NCBI GenBank assembly: GCA_028818705.1 | Contig: JAPPNJ010000064.1 | Span: forward strand, 1 to 64,000 | Reading direction: 5' to 3' | DNA: 64,000 nt | Source: Candidatus Poribacteria bacterium | GTDB lineage: Bacteria > Poribacteria > WGA-4E > WGA-3G | Shown: piece after piece, positions 46,355 through 56,092 of the stretch | How positions within the stretch are numbered: position 1 is the first letter of the stretch | Layout of the letters: each line of letters starts with the position of its first letter | Position numbers and translations under genes: made by a program | The notes under the pieces: model-generated | The model's input: only the letters and a program-made list of their open reading frames with translations | Told to the model about the DNA's origin: nothing | The model's database searches: none

Positions 46355-47164
46355 ATGCAAAAGGTTGCTGTTATTACGGGTGCAGCAAGCGGCATCGGGA
46401 GAGGGCTGGCAGAACGGTTCGCCGCAGGGGGCATGAAAGTTGTCCTTGCCGATGTTGAAAAAGAACGATTGGTCAAACTTGAGGCGGACTTAAGTACCAA
46501 AGGGGCAACAGTTCTCGCTGTCAGAACGGATGTCTCAAAAGCCTCGGAAGTCGAAGACCTCGCTGCGCAAACGCTGGATACTTTTGGGGCAGTCCATATC
46601 CTCTGCAATAATGCTGGCGTTGTCTGTAGTCGTCCTATCTGGGAGCATACCCTCGCCGATTGGGAGTGGGTGTTAGGTGTTAATCTATGGGGTGTGATCC
46701 ACGGCATCCGCACATTTGTTCCACACATGCTCGCGCAAGGGGACGAGTGTCATATTGTTAATACTGCGTCTATCTTGGGGTTAGTGGGGGGCAGTGGTGA
46801 AGGCATCTACAAGGTGAGCAAACATGGGGTCGTCGTACTTTCTGAAACCCTCGCCGGTGAATTAGCACAGAAAGGGGCGAACATTCAGGTGCATGTACTT
46901 TGCCCCGGATGGGTTCGGACCGGAATATTGGAATCTGATCGAAATCGACCTAACGCATTGCAAAATTCAACGACAGAAACACCTTCGCACCAACAAACTA
47001 TTGGTGGTTCTCAGAATGCTCGTGCCGAGATGGAAGCTGGATTGTCACCCGCAGAAGTGGCAGCGCAGGTCTATAACGCGATTCAGAATGGCACCTTTTA
47101 TATTCACACACATCCTGAACACAAAGCGTGGATTCGTGAGCGTATGAAGCGTATTCTTGAATAG
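46355..47164 (+). CDS. short-chain dehydrogenase/reductase
   Basis: AVITGAASGIGRGLAERFAAGG, NNAGVV, YKVSKHGVVVLSETLA. Confidence 0.95.
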   Translation: MQKVAVITGAASGIGRGLAERFAAGGMKVVLADVEKERLVKLEADLSTKGATVLAVRTDVSKASEVEDLAAQTLDTFGAVHILCNNAGVVCSRPIWEHTLADWEWVLGVNLWGVIHGIRTFVPHMLAQGDECHIVNTASILGLVGGSGEGIYKVSKHGVVVLSETLAGELAQKGANIQVHVLCPGWVRTGILESDRNRPNALQNSTTETPSHQQTIGGSQNARAEMEAGLSPAEVAAQVYNAIQNGTFYIHTHPEHKAWIRERMKRILE

Positions 47165-47168
47165 TTTT

Positions 47169-47200
47169 AATTAATCTATTGATTAATTTTTTTGATGTGC
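47169..47200 (+). terminator. AT-rich terminator-like hairpin after SDR gene
   Basis: TTAATCTATTGATTAATTTTTTTG. Confidence 0.45.
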
Positions 47201-47260
47201 TATAATGATGAAAATCACGTTTCAATTTTTCGGGTTTTCCCATTTTTTGGAGGCGGGAAA

Positions 47261-47713
47261 ATGAGATTTACAGCATATACTCTGTCTATTTTCTTGTTGG
47301 CTCTGGCTGTAGGATTTACATTGACATTGGTCGGATGTGACAGAATCGATGTAAAACAGGCTGCTATTGTCTATGGTTTGGATGAAGAATCTGCAGATAC
47401 AGTTCTTGATACTGTTCAGTCAGCGCTTGACTCTATTGCACTTGAAAACACAGTCAAGCTTTTCTACATGTGGGATAATGAGTTCTGCAATAAAGATGAA
47501 AACGAAATGCAACGATTAAGTGCTTTTCTACATCGATATCCAGAACTCGACACAGGCGGATTGAATAGGTTTGAGTTTGATACTGTAGAGGCAGCGGAAA
47601 TATTCTGTGATGTTGTAGAAGGATATTATAAACTCAGAAAAGCCGACCTTCCTTTCGTTGACGGAAAGTATGTGGCGTATTTTCATCCATCTCATTATCC
47701 GACGCACTGGTAG
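47261..47713 (+). CDS. small putative lipoprotein of unknown function
   Basis: MRFTAYTLSIFLLALAVGFTLTLVGCDRID; GGAGG upstream; TATAAT at 47201. Confidence 0.65.
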   Translation: MRFTAYTLSIFLLALAVGFTLTLVGCDRIDVKQAAIVYGLDEESADTVLDTVQSALDSIALENTVKLFYMWDNEFCNKDENEMQRLSAFLHRYPELDTGGLNRFEFDTVEAAEIFCDVVEGYYKLRKADLPFVDGKYVAYFHPSHYPTHW

Positions 47714-47727
47714 CAGAGTGTGCGTAA

Positions 47728-47764
47728 AGAATCAACGCCGAAAGCGCGTATGGCTTTCGGCGGG
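47728..47764 (+). repeat. palindromic repeat family A
   Basis: GAATCAACGCCGAAAGCGCGTATGGCTTTCGGCGGG. Confidence 0.75.
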
Positions 47765-47909
47765 ATTGAATGGGAAGTTATTAAAGATCGCAGAGAAAAA
47801 ATGACTTTCAAAGTCCATCAAGAAACCTAAAATCATCAAAGGGCGAGTAAAACTCAACACGTTCTTACGTCCACAGTGCTTGTATTGTTGGGTTTCGTTA
47901 TATCCATTG

Positions 47910-48992
47910 TCAGGTTAAATCAAGTACGCTCCGTGCGACTTCACCCCTTGCCAAAGCCTCAAACGCATCATTTATCCCTGCCAGCGGATATGTCCGCGTG
48001 ACGAGTTCATCCAGTTTTAATTGTCCTGATTTATAAAGTGAAACCAGGCGTGGGAAGTCCACATGCGGGCGCGCGGTCCCGTACAGAGAACCAATAACCG
48101 TTTTCTCTGCTATCAGCATTCGAGCATCGAATTCGATGCCGGTATTTTCCGGGGCGTGTCCAACGAAGACGGTTACACCCCTGCTTCGCGTACAAAGGAT
48201 CGCTTGCCGAAACGTTTCACCTATTAATCCGATTGCCTCAAAGGCATAATGGACACCTTGTCCGTCAGTGATCTCCTTAATCTGTTCTACAGGGTCCCCT
48301 TTAGAGGCGTTTACCGTGTGCGTGGCCCCGAACTGTCTACCGAGTTCGAGTTTGTTGTCTAATACATCCACGGCAATAATAGGTTCACCTCCAGAGAGCG
48401 CAGCACCTTGTATGCAGTTGAGCCCAACCCCGCCGCATCCAAAAACTGCAACTGAGCTGCCGGGTGAAACTTCTGCTGTATTGATAGCAGCACCAACCCC
48501 TGTCATCACACCACAGCCGATGAGTGCGGCTTGTGCGAACGGCATGTCTTTATCAATAGGAACGACTGCGTCTTGTGGAACCAATGTCTCGGTTCCGAAA
48601 GTTCCCAATCCTGACATCTGATCGATTTCACGTCCGCTCGTTTTTATAGCAGGTTTGCCTGAAGCGTCAGCGGGAAGCGCGCACAAATTCGGGTACCCTT
48701 TCTGGCACATTTCGCAGTAGCCACAGTTCCGTTTCCATGAGAGGATTACATGGTCGCCGACCTGTACTTGGGTTACATCGCTTCCGATCTCTTCTACGAT
48801 TCCAGCGCCTTCATGTCCGAGGATAACAGGTAACTTAACCTGGGGCCAGTCTCCCTTAACGACGTGCCAATCGGAGTGGCAGACTCCACTGGCTACCAAT
48901 CGCACCCGTACCTGATTTGAATTTGGACGCGGTAAGTCGAACTCTTCAATTTTTAAATGCGTGTCGGTTTCATATAATACTGCAGCTTTCAT
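47910..48992 (-). CDS. Zn-dependent alcohol dehydrogenase (class III-like)
   Basis: ASGVCHSDWHVVKGDWPQVKLPVILGHEGAGIVEEIG, CGYCEMCQKGYPNLC, VAVFGCGGVGLNCIQGA. Confidence 0.95.
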   Translation of the reverse strand: MKAAVLYETDTHLKIEEFDLPRPNSNQVRVRLVASGVCHSDWHVVKGDWPQVKLPVILGHEGAGIVEEIGSDVTQVQVGDHVILSWKRNCGYCEMCQKGYPNLCALPADASGKPAIKTSGREIDQMSGLGTFGTETLVPQDAVVPIDKDMPFAQAALIGCGVMTGVGAAINTAEVSPGSSVAVFGCGGVGLNCIQGAALSGGEPIIAVDVLDNKLELGRQFGATHTVNASKGDPVEQIKEITDGQGVHYAFEAIGLIGETFRQAILCTRSRGVTVFVGHAPENTGIEFDARMLIAEKTVIGSLYGTARPHVDFPRLVSLYKSGQLKLDELVTRTYPLAGINDAFEALARGEVARSVLDLT

Positions 48993-49105
48993 GAGATTCC
49001 TCCGAAATTCGCTTTAAGACTTTAGCAGGTGTCATAGTCTTATTATATCACTTCTACAGAAAGATACAAGATAGAATAATGTAAAGCAAAGACAAATTTT
49101 GCCGC

Positions 49106-49406
49106 GTGAATCAGAATCAAAATCAACGGTATGAATGCCTGATGGCATTCAAAATCAGAATCAAAATCAACGGTATGAAGCCCGTATGGGCTTCACCGGG
49201 TATGAATGCCTTAGGGGCATTCACCGGGTATAAAGCCTATAAAGGCTTACCGGGGTATGAAGGACTTCAAATCATTCTCACTGCGAAGCAAGAATGCGCG
49301 TGTGGCATTCTGCGGGGTATGAATGCCTTAATGGCATTCCGAATCAACACGGAGTGCGCGTGTGGCATTCCGAATCAACACGGAATGCGCGTGTGGCATT
49401 CCGTGG
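49106..49406 (+). repeat. largest composite array of family A palindromic repeats
   Basis: Back-to-back GAATGCCTGATGGCATTC / GAAGCCCGTATGGGCTTCACCGGG / AAAGCCTATAAAGGCTT / GAATGCGCGTGTGGCATTC units. Confidence 0.92.
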
Positions 49407-49420
49407 GGGCAAAATTTGGA

Positions 49421-49450
49421 TTGACATCTGTCCTTTAGAACAGGTATAAT
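49421..49450 (+). promoter_or_regulatory. consensus sigma70 promoter for 49512 gene
   Basis: TTGACA (49421) - 18 nt - TATAAT (49445). Confidence 0.75.
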
Positions 49451-49511
49451 AGATGAAATTAACTGCTATAGGAAGTCTGAAAATTGCCCTTAAAAAGCAT
49501 GAAAGGAGAGA

Positions 49512-50057
49512 ATGGGTGTGAATGTAAAGCAGAGACAGATTGATCTATTCCCAGATCGATTTCGCTTTAACTTGAAATTACGGAGCGTTTTCCTCGTCGG
49601 CATCTGTGTTCTTTTTCTGTTTTCATGTGGGAGTGGTGTGATTCAGAATTTTGAAGGTATTGAAATTCAATCGGATCCGCGAGTTGACAGGATCGACTTA
49701 AGAATTTATCTGCTGGACAGGAATGGAACGCCACTGATATGGAACCAGAGCATTCTTAGCCCCAGTGTTGGGGTGAGTACTATCTCTGAAGCCGATTTTA
49801 CCACCAATGTTAAAGTCTACTCCATCCGTAATGGCGAAAAGCATCGAAAGGTCTACGACGGTAGGTTGATTGACCTCCGATGGTCCCAGCAACTCAATAG
49901 GCTGGATCGGCTCTTGACGGCGGAGATCCCACGCATCTTAATTGAGGAAGATCCAGAACGCGATACTCACTTGGGGGTCATTGTTGTTGAGATCCAGACC
50001 GAAAAACAGGGGCCCTTCTCGGATGCTTTAGAAAGGACCGCCATCTATAAGTATTAG
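49512..50057 (+). CDS. small putative lipoprotein of unknown function
   Basis: Hydrophobic segment ending LFLFSCGSG; GAAAGGAGAG upstream. Confidence 0.7.
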   Translation: MGVNVKQRQIDLFPDRFRFNLKLRSVFLVGICVLFLFSCGSGVIQNFEGIEIQSDPRVDRIDLRIYLLDRNGTPLIWNQSILSPSVGVSTISEADFTTNVKVYSIRNGEKHRKVYDGRLIDLRWSQQLNRLDRLLTAEIPRILIEEDPERDTHLGVIVVEIQTEKQGPFSDALERTAIYKY

Positions 50058-50222
50058 GAAGTGGTTGTCGGTTAAAGAGCCTAAATCAACAGTATGAATG
50101 CCTTAGGGCATTCACTGGATAACAATCTTCGCAAACTTGGGATATTCCAGGGAGGGGTAAATTGTTACAGAGCACCTCTTAACTAAAAACCGATAACTGA
50201 AAACTGAAAACTACTAAAAAAT

Positions 50223-51092
50223 ATGCCTATTCATACACAGAGCTACCGACATTGGGAAGGCGCGCTGAAAACCCATAGTCATACACGGTGGTGGGTTATT
50301 GCGAAGGCGGAGTTAAAACTGCTCGCACAACGCAAATTCGTCCGATTGATTGTCGCTATTCCTCCCTTAATCTACATCTTTGTTTACGCAATACTTATCT
50401 ATATCGTTAATCAGGTGCCGGGTGTAGAATTCTCATTTCAGATTGATAGGGAATTTTTCCAGCAATTTCTATTTCAGAACTTCATGGACGCTCCGGTCCC
50501 ATCTGCACTCCTTATCGCCCTGATAGCCATTTTTGGCGGTTCTGGGTTAATTGCCAACGATCTGAAGAACAACACTCTTTCGCTCTATCTATCTAAACCG
50601 ATTTCGTGGATTGATTATTTAATTGGTAAATTTGCTGTTATCGGTATCTTGATTGGTTGCTTCACGTTCGTCTCTGGGCTATTGCTATTTCTTGAACATT
50701 CGCTGTTAGCCGGCACTTCTTTTCTGAAAGAGAACTACTGGATCCCGTTTGCGATTATCGCCTATTCGGTGATTATCACGCTGTCTGCGAGTCTGTTGAT
50801 GCTGCTGTTCTCATCGCTTACCTCAAATCCCCGCTACGCCACGATCGGCTTTTGCGCAGTTTGGTTCGGCACGTCTGTCATTTACGGAGTCCTAAAAGGG
50901 ATTACCCGCACCAGCAGCTTCGCTTTGGTTTCGCTTTGGGCAAACTACGACCGGCTTGGCACTGTCCTGTTTGCCAATCCACCCAACTATGCCGTGCATT
51001 GGGTTTGGGCACTTCTCATATTGGTGGCACTCGTAGTTCTCTGTCTTTTTGTGCTCCATCGTCGGATTCGTGCGGTTGAGATTGTCAAATAA
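50223..51092 (+). CDS. ABC-2 type transporter permease
   Basis: WVIAKAELKLLAQRKFVRLIVAIPPLIYIFVYAILIYI; LIANDLKNNTLSLYLSKPISWIDYLIGKF; six TM segments. Confidence 0.85.
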   Translation: MPIHTQSYRHWEGALKTHSHTRWWVIAKAELKLLAQRKFVRLIVAIPPLIYIFVYAILIYIVNQVPGVEFSFQIDREFFQQFLFQNFMDAPVPSALLIALIAIFGGSGLIANDLKNNTLSLYLSKPISWIDYLIGKFAVIGILIGCFTFVSGLLLFLEHSLLAGTSFLKENYWIPFAIIAYSVIITLSASLLMLLFSSLTSNPRYATIGFCAVWFGTSVIYGVLKGITRTSSFALVSLWANYDRLGTVLFANPPNYAVHWVWALLILVALVVLCLFVLHRRIRAVEIVK

Positions 51093-51126
51093 CGCTTCGC
51101 TGCGATTTAAGTCCTGTCTCTAACGG

Positions 51127-51987
51127 TTAGCGGAGTCTCGCTCCATTTGCATCCCATATTTCAGCATCAGAATAAATCTGTGGTGGCATTATAGCGGTTA
51201 GCATTGGTGTCCAATCTCCGCGAAATTGCTGAACCAACCGCACAGCATTCTGATAGGCAATCCGTTCCTTCGTTTCATCATCAATTTGTGCGGACTCAAT
51301 CTGCGCTTGTACCAAACGAAAATCGTAATACGGTAGATCGCTGCCGAACATAATTCTATCATTGCCAAGGTTGTCGATGAGATGCACCAAATCCCAACTT
51401 GGGTCTGCGCCTTCCGGTTTCTGTGCCACGTCAAACCAGATATTTTCACACTTTCCGCACTGTGCAATCGCGTCGAGATGTCCGGCTTTGTTCATTGAAA
51501 CGTGTCCGATAATAAACGTTACCGACGGAAATCGCTTTGCGTAAGCAGCAATGTTTCGAGTGGAACCTGCCTGATGCAGTAGGCATAACCCGTTGTGCAT
51601 CGCCACGACTTCAAGGAATCCATGCAGCTCACCACCGAGTGAATGTCCAGACAACCCTGGATGGCACATAAATCCGACTAAACCGTCTTCCTGCATTGCC
51701 CTTTCTAATTCGTCAACTCCTGCTTGTTCGTGTCGGGCTTCCGCGATCCCAAGTCCAATCGGAAAACGTTCTGAGTATAATTTACATGCATTGGCGATTG
51801 TCTCATGTTGTGCACGCGTGTCCAATACACCGCGGGCTTGTGGGCTACCACCTGTGGGACACGGAATTGCACCGATAACGCCTGCTGATGCCATCCGCGC
51901 CAGACATCTTCCGACGCTCTGTCCAACTGCTGGGGCGCGCGATACCGTCATGCCGATGTGGCAATGTACATCAAAATATGGACGCAT
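51127..51987 (-). CDS. amidohydrolase-family metal-dependent hydrolase
   Basis: MRPYFDVHCHIGM..GFMCHPGLSGHS..VTFIIGHVSMNKAG..IMFGSDLPYYDF. Confidence 0.88.
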   Translation of the reverse strand: MRPYFDVHCHIGMTVSRAPAVGQSVGRCLARMASAGVIGAIPCPTGGSPQARGVLDTRAQHETIANACKLYSERFPIGLGIAEARHEQAGVDELERAMQEDGLVGFMCHPGLSGHSLGGELHGFLEVVAMHNGLCLLHQAGSTRNIAAYAKRFPSVTFIIGHVSMNKAGHLDAIAQCGKCENIWFDVAQKPEGADPSWDLVHLIDNLGNDRIMFGSDLPYYDFRLVQAQIESAQIDDETKERIAYQNAVRLVQQFRGDWTPMLTAIMPPQIYSDAEIWDANGARLR

Positions 51988-52180
51988 AGATGCTCCTGTT
52001 TATAGTTTTCAGTACGGGTTGCTACGCAACCCTTTTAGTTATCGGTCATCGGTTAAAGGGATGCTTATGGAATTCACGCAAAACGCAACCGCCACAAGAG
52101 GTAACTTTAATAATCAACTCGTGCCTTAACAATTTTATCAATGTGTGAGTTGATGATTAAAACGGAAATCTATAAAACTG

Positions 52181-52948
52181 TTAGAATTCCGGGACAGGTG
52201 TGTAGGTATTAAAACCGTCTGTTCTATCTTCGCCTTGCAGCAGATAGATATAGTGCTTACGACGCCACTCCGCACCCGGGTAACGAACATCCGCGGGCAT
52301 GTAGCGCATTGTGTAGCCACACCGCCGTTTCTGTGAGGCGTTCGGGCTGGAATTGTGGATTGTCCATGCGTCGTGAAAATGGCACTCACCGACTTCTAAT
52401 TCAAGGTTGACCACTTTTGATGGGTCTAAGTCTTCCTCTACAACTTCGCTGCCGAAAAGGTTATTTGTGCGATCGACCTCTTCATAGCGGCGATCACGCA
52501 ATTTGTGGCTACCGGCGATGACACGCATGCATCCGTTTTCAACTTTCGATTCATCAACGGCTAACCACATCGTGATAACGTGCATCGGCTCCAGAGATTT
52601 GCCCCAATAGACACCATCCTGATGCCATGGAACAGCCATACCGTCGTGTTCCCGCTTGCTAATAAAATGACTCGACCAGAGGACAATGTCTGGTCCAATA
52701 AACCGTTCGATGACCTTTAGTACACGTGGGTGTGTCAGGTATTTGAACAAAAATGGGTGTGCAAAATGTGGCACGTCCATCTGTTCTGGACGTCTTCCTT
52801 CCGGCAGATTCTCGATCATCTCGTCCACATAATCTCGGAGTGTATCCAGTTCTGCTTTTGTGAAGATGCGTCCATAAGTGAGATAACCGTTCTCTTTGTA
52901 AAATTCGACCTGTTTGTCAGAGACAGTCGTTTCCAGTTGCCAGTCCAT
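52181..52948 (-). CDS. phytanoyl-CoA dioxygenase (PhyH) family protein
   Basis: FYKENGYLTYGRIFTKAEL, AVPWHQDGVYWG, CMRVIAGSHKLRDR, CHFHDAWTIHNSSPNAS. Confidence 0.93.
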   Translation of the reverse strand: MDWQLETTVSDKQVEFYKENGYLTYGRIFTKAELDTLRDYVDEMIENLPEGRRPEQMDVPHFAHPFLFKYLTHPRVLKVIERFIGPDIVLWSSHFISKREHDGMAVPWHQDGVYWGKSLEPMHVITMWLAVDESKVENGCMRVIAGSHKLRDRRYEEVDRTNNLFGSEVVEEDLDPSKVVNLELEVGECHFHDAWTIHNSSPNASQKRRCGYTMRYMPADVRYPGAEWRRKHYIYLLQGEDRTDGFNTYTPVPEF

Positions 52949-53135
52949 GTGATGTGTCTCCTATTTTTCACGGTTTGATATAATGTTGCGAGATCCATTC
53001 GTTCTTTTGGGCAGAACGTCGGCACAACTTTTGCAGAGTATAGCACATTGATGTTTTTTTGGATAGATACATTGTAACCTGAACCAGAGGCATTCAGTTT
53101 TCGGTTTTTTGAGTGCGTTATGGGCAATAGGGGGG

Positions 53136-53182
53136 CACTGCTTTCCGCAAGCATCGGGGTTACAAACCCCTCCTACAAGAGT
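53136..53182 (-). repeat. palindromic repeat family B (minus orientation)
   Basis: GCATCGGGGTTACAAACCCCTCCTAC = reverse complement of GTAGGAGGGGTTTGTAACCCCGATGC. Confidence 0.7.
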
Positions 53183-53217
53183 GATTCGTGACAATTGAAT
53201 GGCTCTGTAACCTGAAC

Positions 53218-53246
53218 TTGACAAGTTGTGATGTCTGTGATAAATT
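53218..53246 (+). promoter_or_regulatory. sigma70-like promoter for glycerate kinase
   Basis: TTGACA (53218) - 17 nt - TAAATT (53241), 7 nt before ATG 53254. Confidence 0.5.
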
Positions 53247-53253
53247 ATCAACT

Positions 53254-54402
53254 ATGAAAATTGTAGTTGCACCCGATTCATTTAAAGGGAGTGTCAGTGC
53301 GCTTGAAGCTGCGAATGCGATCGAGCAGGGGATCCGTCGCGTGTTTCCAGATGCTATTATTGATAAAGTTCCGATGGCGGACGGTGGCGAAGGCACCGTT
53401 CAATCCCTCGTTGATGCAACCGGTGGTCACATTCGAACACATCGTGTACTTGCACCACTCGAAAACGAAGTTGACGCAAAGTTCGGCATTCTTGCGGACG
53501 GAGAGACTGCTGTCATTGAGATGGCATCTGCCTCTGGTCTCACGCTTGTTGCGCCGCACGAACGAAACCCGCTTCGCACCACTACTTACGGCACTGGTCA
53601 GCTGATCCATGCGGCTTTGGAAGCAGGCTGCAGACGCTTGATTATCGGTATTGGCGGCAGCGCGACAAACGATGGCGGAGTTGGAATGGCGGAGGCACTC
53701 GGTGTCCGATTGTTGGATGAAAACGGAAAACAGATGCCGCGCGGTGGTGGAAATCTCAAAAAGTTGCGATCAATCGATATAACAGGTTTACATCCAGCTA
53801 TTCGTGAAACCGAAACGGTTGTTGCCTGCGATGTTAACAATCCGTTAACCGGCCCAGACGGTGCTTCACACGTCTATGGACCACAGAAAGGTGCTACTCC
53901 TGAGATGATTGAAACCTTAGATGAATGTCTCGCACATTTTGATGGGGTTTTAATCCAGACGCTCGGAAAATCTTTTAATGACATTCCTGGTGCAGGTGCC
54001 GCTGGCGGATTAGGTGCGGGACTCATGGCATTTCTCAATGCGGAGTTGATGCTCGGTGTTGATATTATGATTGATGCCGTTAATCTCGAGAAACAGGTGG
54101 AGGGTGCCTCCCTCGTTTTTACGGGTGAGGGACAATTGGATTTCCAGACGGCATTTGGTAAAACGCCAGTAGGGGTTGCGAAGGTGGCAAAAGCACACAA
54201 TATCCCTGTCATTGCGATTGCTGGTGGCATCGGTGAGGGTGCTGAAGCTGTCTACGAAGCAGGCATAGATGCGATGTTGGGCATTGTCCAAGAACCGATG
54301 TCTCTTGAAGGTGCTGTTGAAGATGCCGTGCGGTTAATAGCTGACACGGCAGAGCAGGCGGCACGATTAGTTGTTATCGGAAATGGGGTACGCATCCAAT
54401 AG
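53254..54402 (+). CDS. glycerate kinase (GarK/GlxK family)
   Basis: MKIVVAPDSFKGSVSALEAANAIEQGIRRVFPDAIIDKVPMADGGEGTV, IGIGGSATNDGGVGMAEALG. Confidence 0.95.
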   Translation: MKIVVAPDSFKGSVSALEAANAIEQGIRRVFPDAIIDKVPMADGGEGTVQSLVDATGGHIRTHRVLAPLENEVDAKFGILADGETAVIEMASASGLTLVAPHERNPLRTTTYGTGQLIHAALEAGCRRLIIGIGGSATNDGGVGMAEALGVRLLDENGKQMPRGGGNLKKLRSIDITGLHPAIRETETVVACDVNNPLTGPDGASHVYGPQKGATPEMIETLDECLAHFDGVLIQTLGKSFNDIPGAGAAGGLGAGLMAFLNAELMLGVDIMIDAVNLEKQVEGASLVFTGEGQLDFQTAFGKTPVGVAKVAKAHNIPVIAIAGGIGEGAEAVYEAGIDAMLGIVQEPMSLEGAVEDAVRLIADTAEQAARLVVIGNGVRIQ

Positions 54403-54443
54403 AAAAGAGTGGACGGGCACAGAGACCCGTCCCTGCGTTTCTA

Positions 54444-55778
54444 CTACAGCAGCACTGGCATCCCTTCCATGAAATCGTGCGTCTCTTTTTGCCACATTTC
54501 CATATCTGCAGCAAGTGAACGGATACGATCAGCATGTTCAGGCAAATCGGCAAGGTTTGTCGTCTCCCACGGATCTTGCTCCAGATCGAAAAGTTGGATG
54601 TAATTTGTACCGGCGCCCGTCTCTTCGGAGACATAGTAACGAATCAATTTCCATCGTCCATCGCTGATGGTACGTTGAATATCCCTATACGCTGCGAAGA
54701 CTGTTGCTCGTACCCGCTCTACATCGCCTCTCATCAGTGGTACTAAACTGCACCCCTCAGTTGTATTTGGACATGCGACATCCGTGAGGTCACAAACGGT
54801 GGGGAATACATCGTACAGATAGGTTAAGGCATCCACTGTTACGCCTTCGGGGACTCCAGGTCCGGCGAATATTGAAGGAACGCGGATGCTGTGGTTATAG
54901 AGATTCTGTTTGCCCAACAATCCGTGTTGTCCGACTGCAAGTCCGTGATCGGCGGTATAGATAATAATCGTGTTTTCGAGATGTCCAGTGGCTTCTAAAG
55001 TTTGTAGAACACGACCCATCTCGGCATCCATGTGTGTAATCATCCCATAATAATCGGCGATATGTTGTTGCACAATTTCAGGTGTGCGTGGGAATGGTGC
55101 TAATACTTCGTCTCGAATGTGCATCTCGCCGTTATCGAACGGGTGTTCTGGGAAGAAATTCTCTGGAACAGGTATCTCCGCTGGCGGATACATTGTCGCG
55201 TATTCTCCTGGGGCGGTTCTTGGATCGTGTGGTGAAGTAAAGGAGAGATAAAGGAAGAAAGGATCTGTTTCGTTGTAGTTTTCTATAAATTGCACGGCAG
55301 AGTCTGTAAACAGTTCCGTAGAAAACTTTTCTCCAATGTACTTGGCATCATTCGGATATTTTCCCGTTGAATCGAAATCGAAAACTGGCACTTTATATTG
55401 ATCACTCATGCCGCCAAAGAAAATCTTAGCACCGTCATCAAAACTGTTGGTAAACGTTTGTTGGTCGTTGTGCCATTTGCCACTAAAAAATGTGTGATAC
55501 CCCATCTCGCGCATCACTTGTGGCCAAACTGCCAAATCTCGGTTAATTTGGTTTCCACCGCTGCGGAACAGATTTGCGCTGGTGAGGACAGCAGCGCGAC
55601 TCGGTACACAGACAGCACCGACAAGGGATCCCATGATGTGTGTTTGACGGAAAGTCGTTCCGCACGCCATAAGTGAATCCAGTGTTGGTGTTTTCACGGT
55701 TGGATCGCCCATGCCACTGATAGCATCCCACCGGTGGTCGTCGGCAATCATAAAAAGAATATTGGGTTGTGAAGACAT
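54444..55778 (-). CDS. sulfatase
   Basis: NILFMIADDHRWD, GAVCVPSRAAVLTS (CxPSR formylglycine site), YTADHGLAVGQHGLLGKQNLY. Confidence 0.95.
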   Translation of the reverse strand: MSSQPNILFMIADDHRWDAISGMGDPTVKTPTLDSLMACGTTFRQTHIMGSLVGAVCVPSRAAVLTSANLFRSGGNQINRDLAVWPQVMREMGYHTFFSGKWHNDQQTFTNSFDDGAKIFFGGMSDQYKVPVFDFDSTGKYPNDAKYIGEKFSTELFTDSAVQFIENYNETDPFFLYLSFTSPHDPRTAPGEYATMYPPAEIPVPENFFPEHPFDNGEMHIRDEVLAPFPRTPEIVQQHIADYYGMITHMDAEMGRVLQTLEATGHLENTIIIYTADHGLAVGQHGLLGKQNLYNHSIRVPSIFAGPGVPEGVTVDALTYLYDVFPTVCDLTDVACPNTTEGCSLVPLMRGDVERVRATVFAAYRDIQRTISDGRWKLIRYYVSEETGAGTNYIQLFDLEQDPWETTNLADLPEHADRIRSLAADMEMWQKETHDFMEGMPVLL

Positions 55779-56092
55779 ATTTAATTATTCCTTGCGGCGT
55801 AACGCCGTGCATTTAAACTATGACGTGCGTTCCGTAAATCCGCTCTCCATTACATTACGAGTTACGGGTTTTTGAAGCCACTTTAAGAGGCAGCCTGTGT
55901 TAGACGAAAACTGCTTAACCGCCTGCTGACTGCTGGCGATTTTCGGTTGCTATGATAAAAGAAAGATCGAAATTACCAAACAGAGTTGAGACCTAATCAG
56001 AAACCACCGCGTGATAAAATTCCGAGGGATTAGCGAGGAATTTGTCTTTGCTTTACATTTGGAGCGGTGACCAGGAGGCCATAGTTAAAAAG

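Noticed and set aside
49106-49406. Possible CRISPR array
   Set aside because: Repeats are self-palindromic, variable in stem sequence and concatenated without uniform unique spacers; no cas genes.
49106-49438. 110-aa ORF MNQNQNQRYECLMAFKIRIK...
   Set aside because: It is a translation of the family A palindromic repeat array; peptide motifs (GMKPVWASPG, GMNALMAF) are repeat DNA read in frame.
50223-51092. Complete ABC transporter
   Set aside because: Only the ABC-2 permease is seen; no ATP-binding subunit lies on either side within the window.
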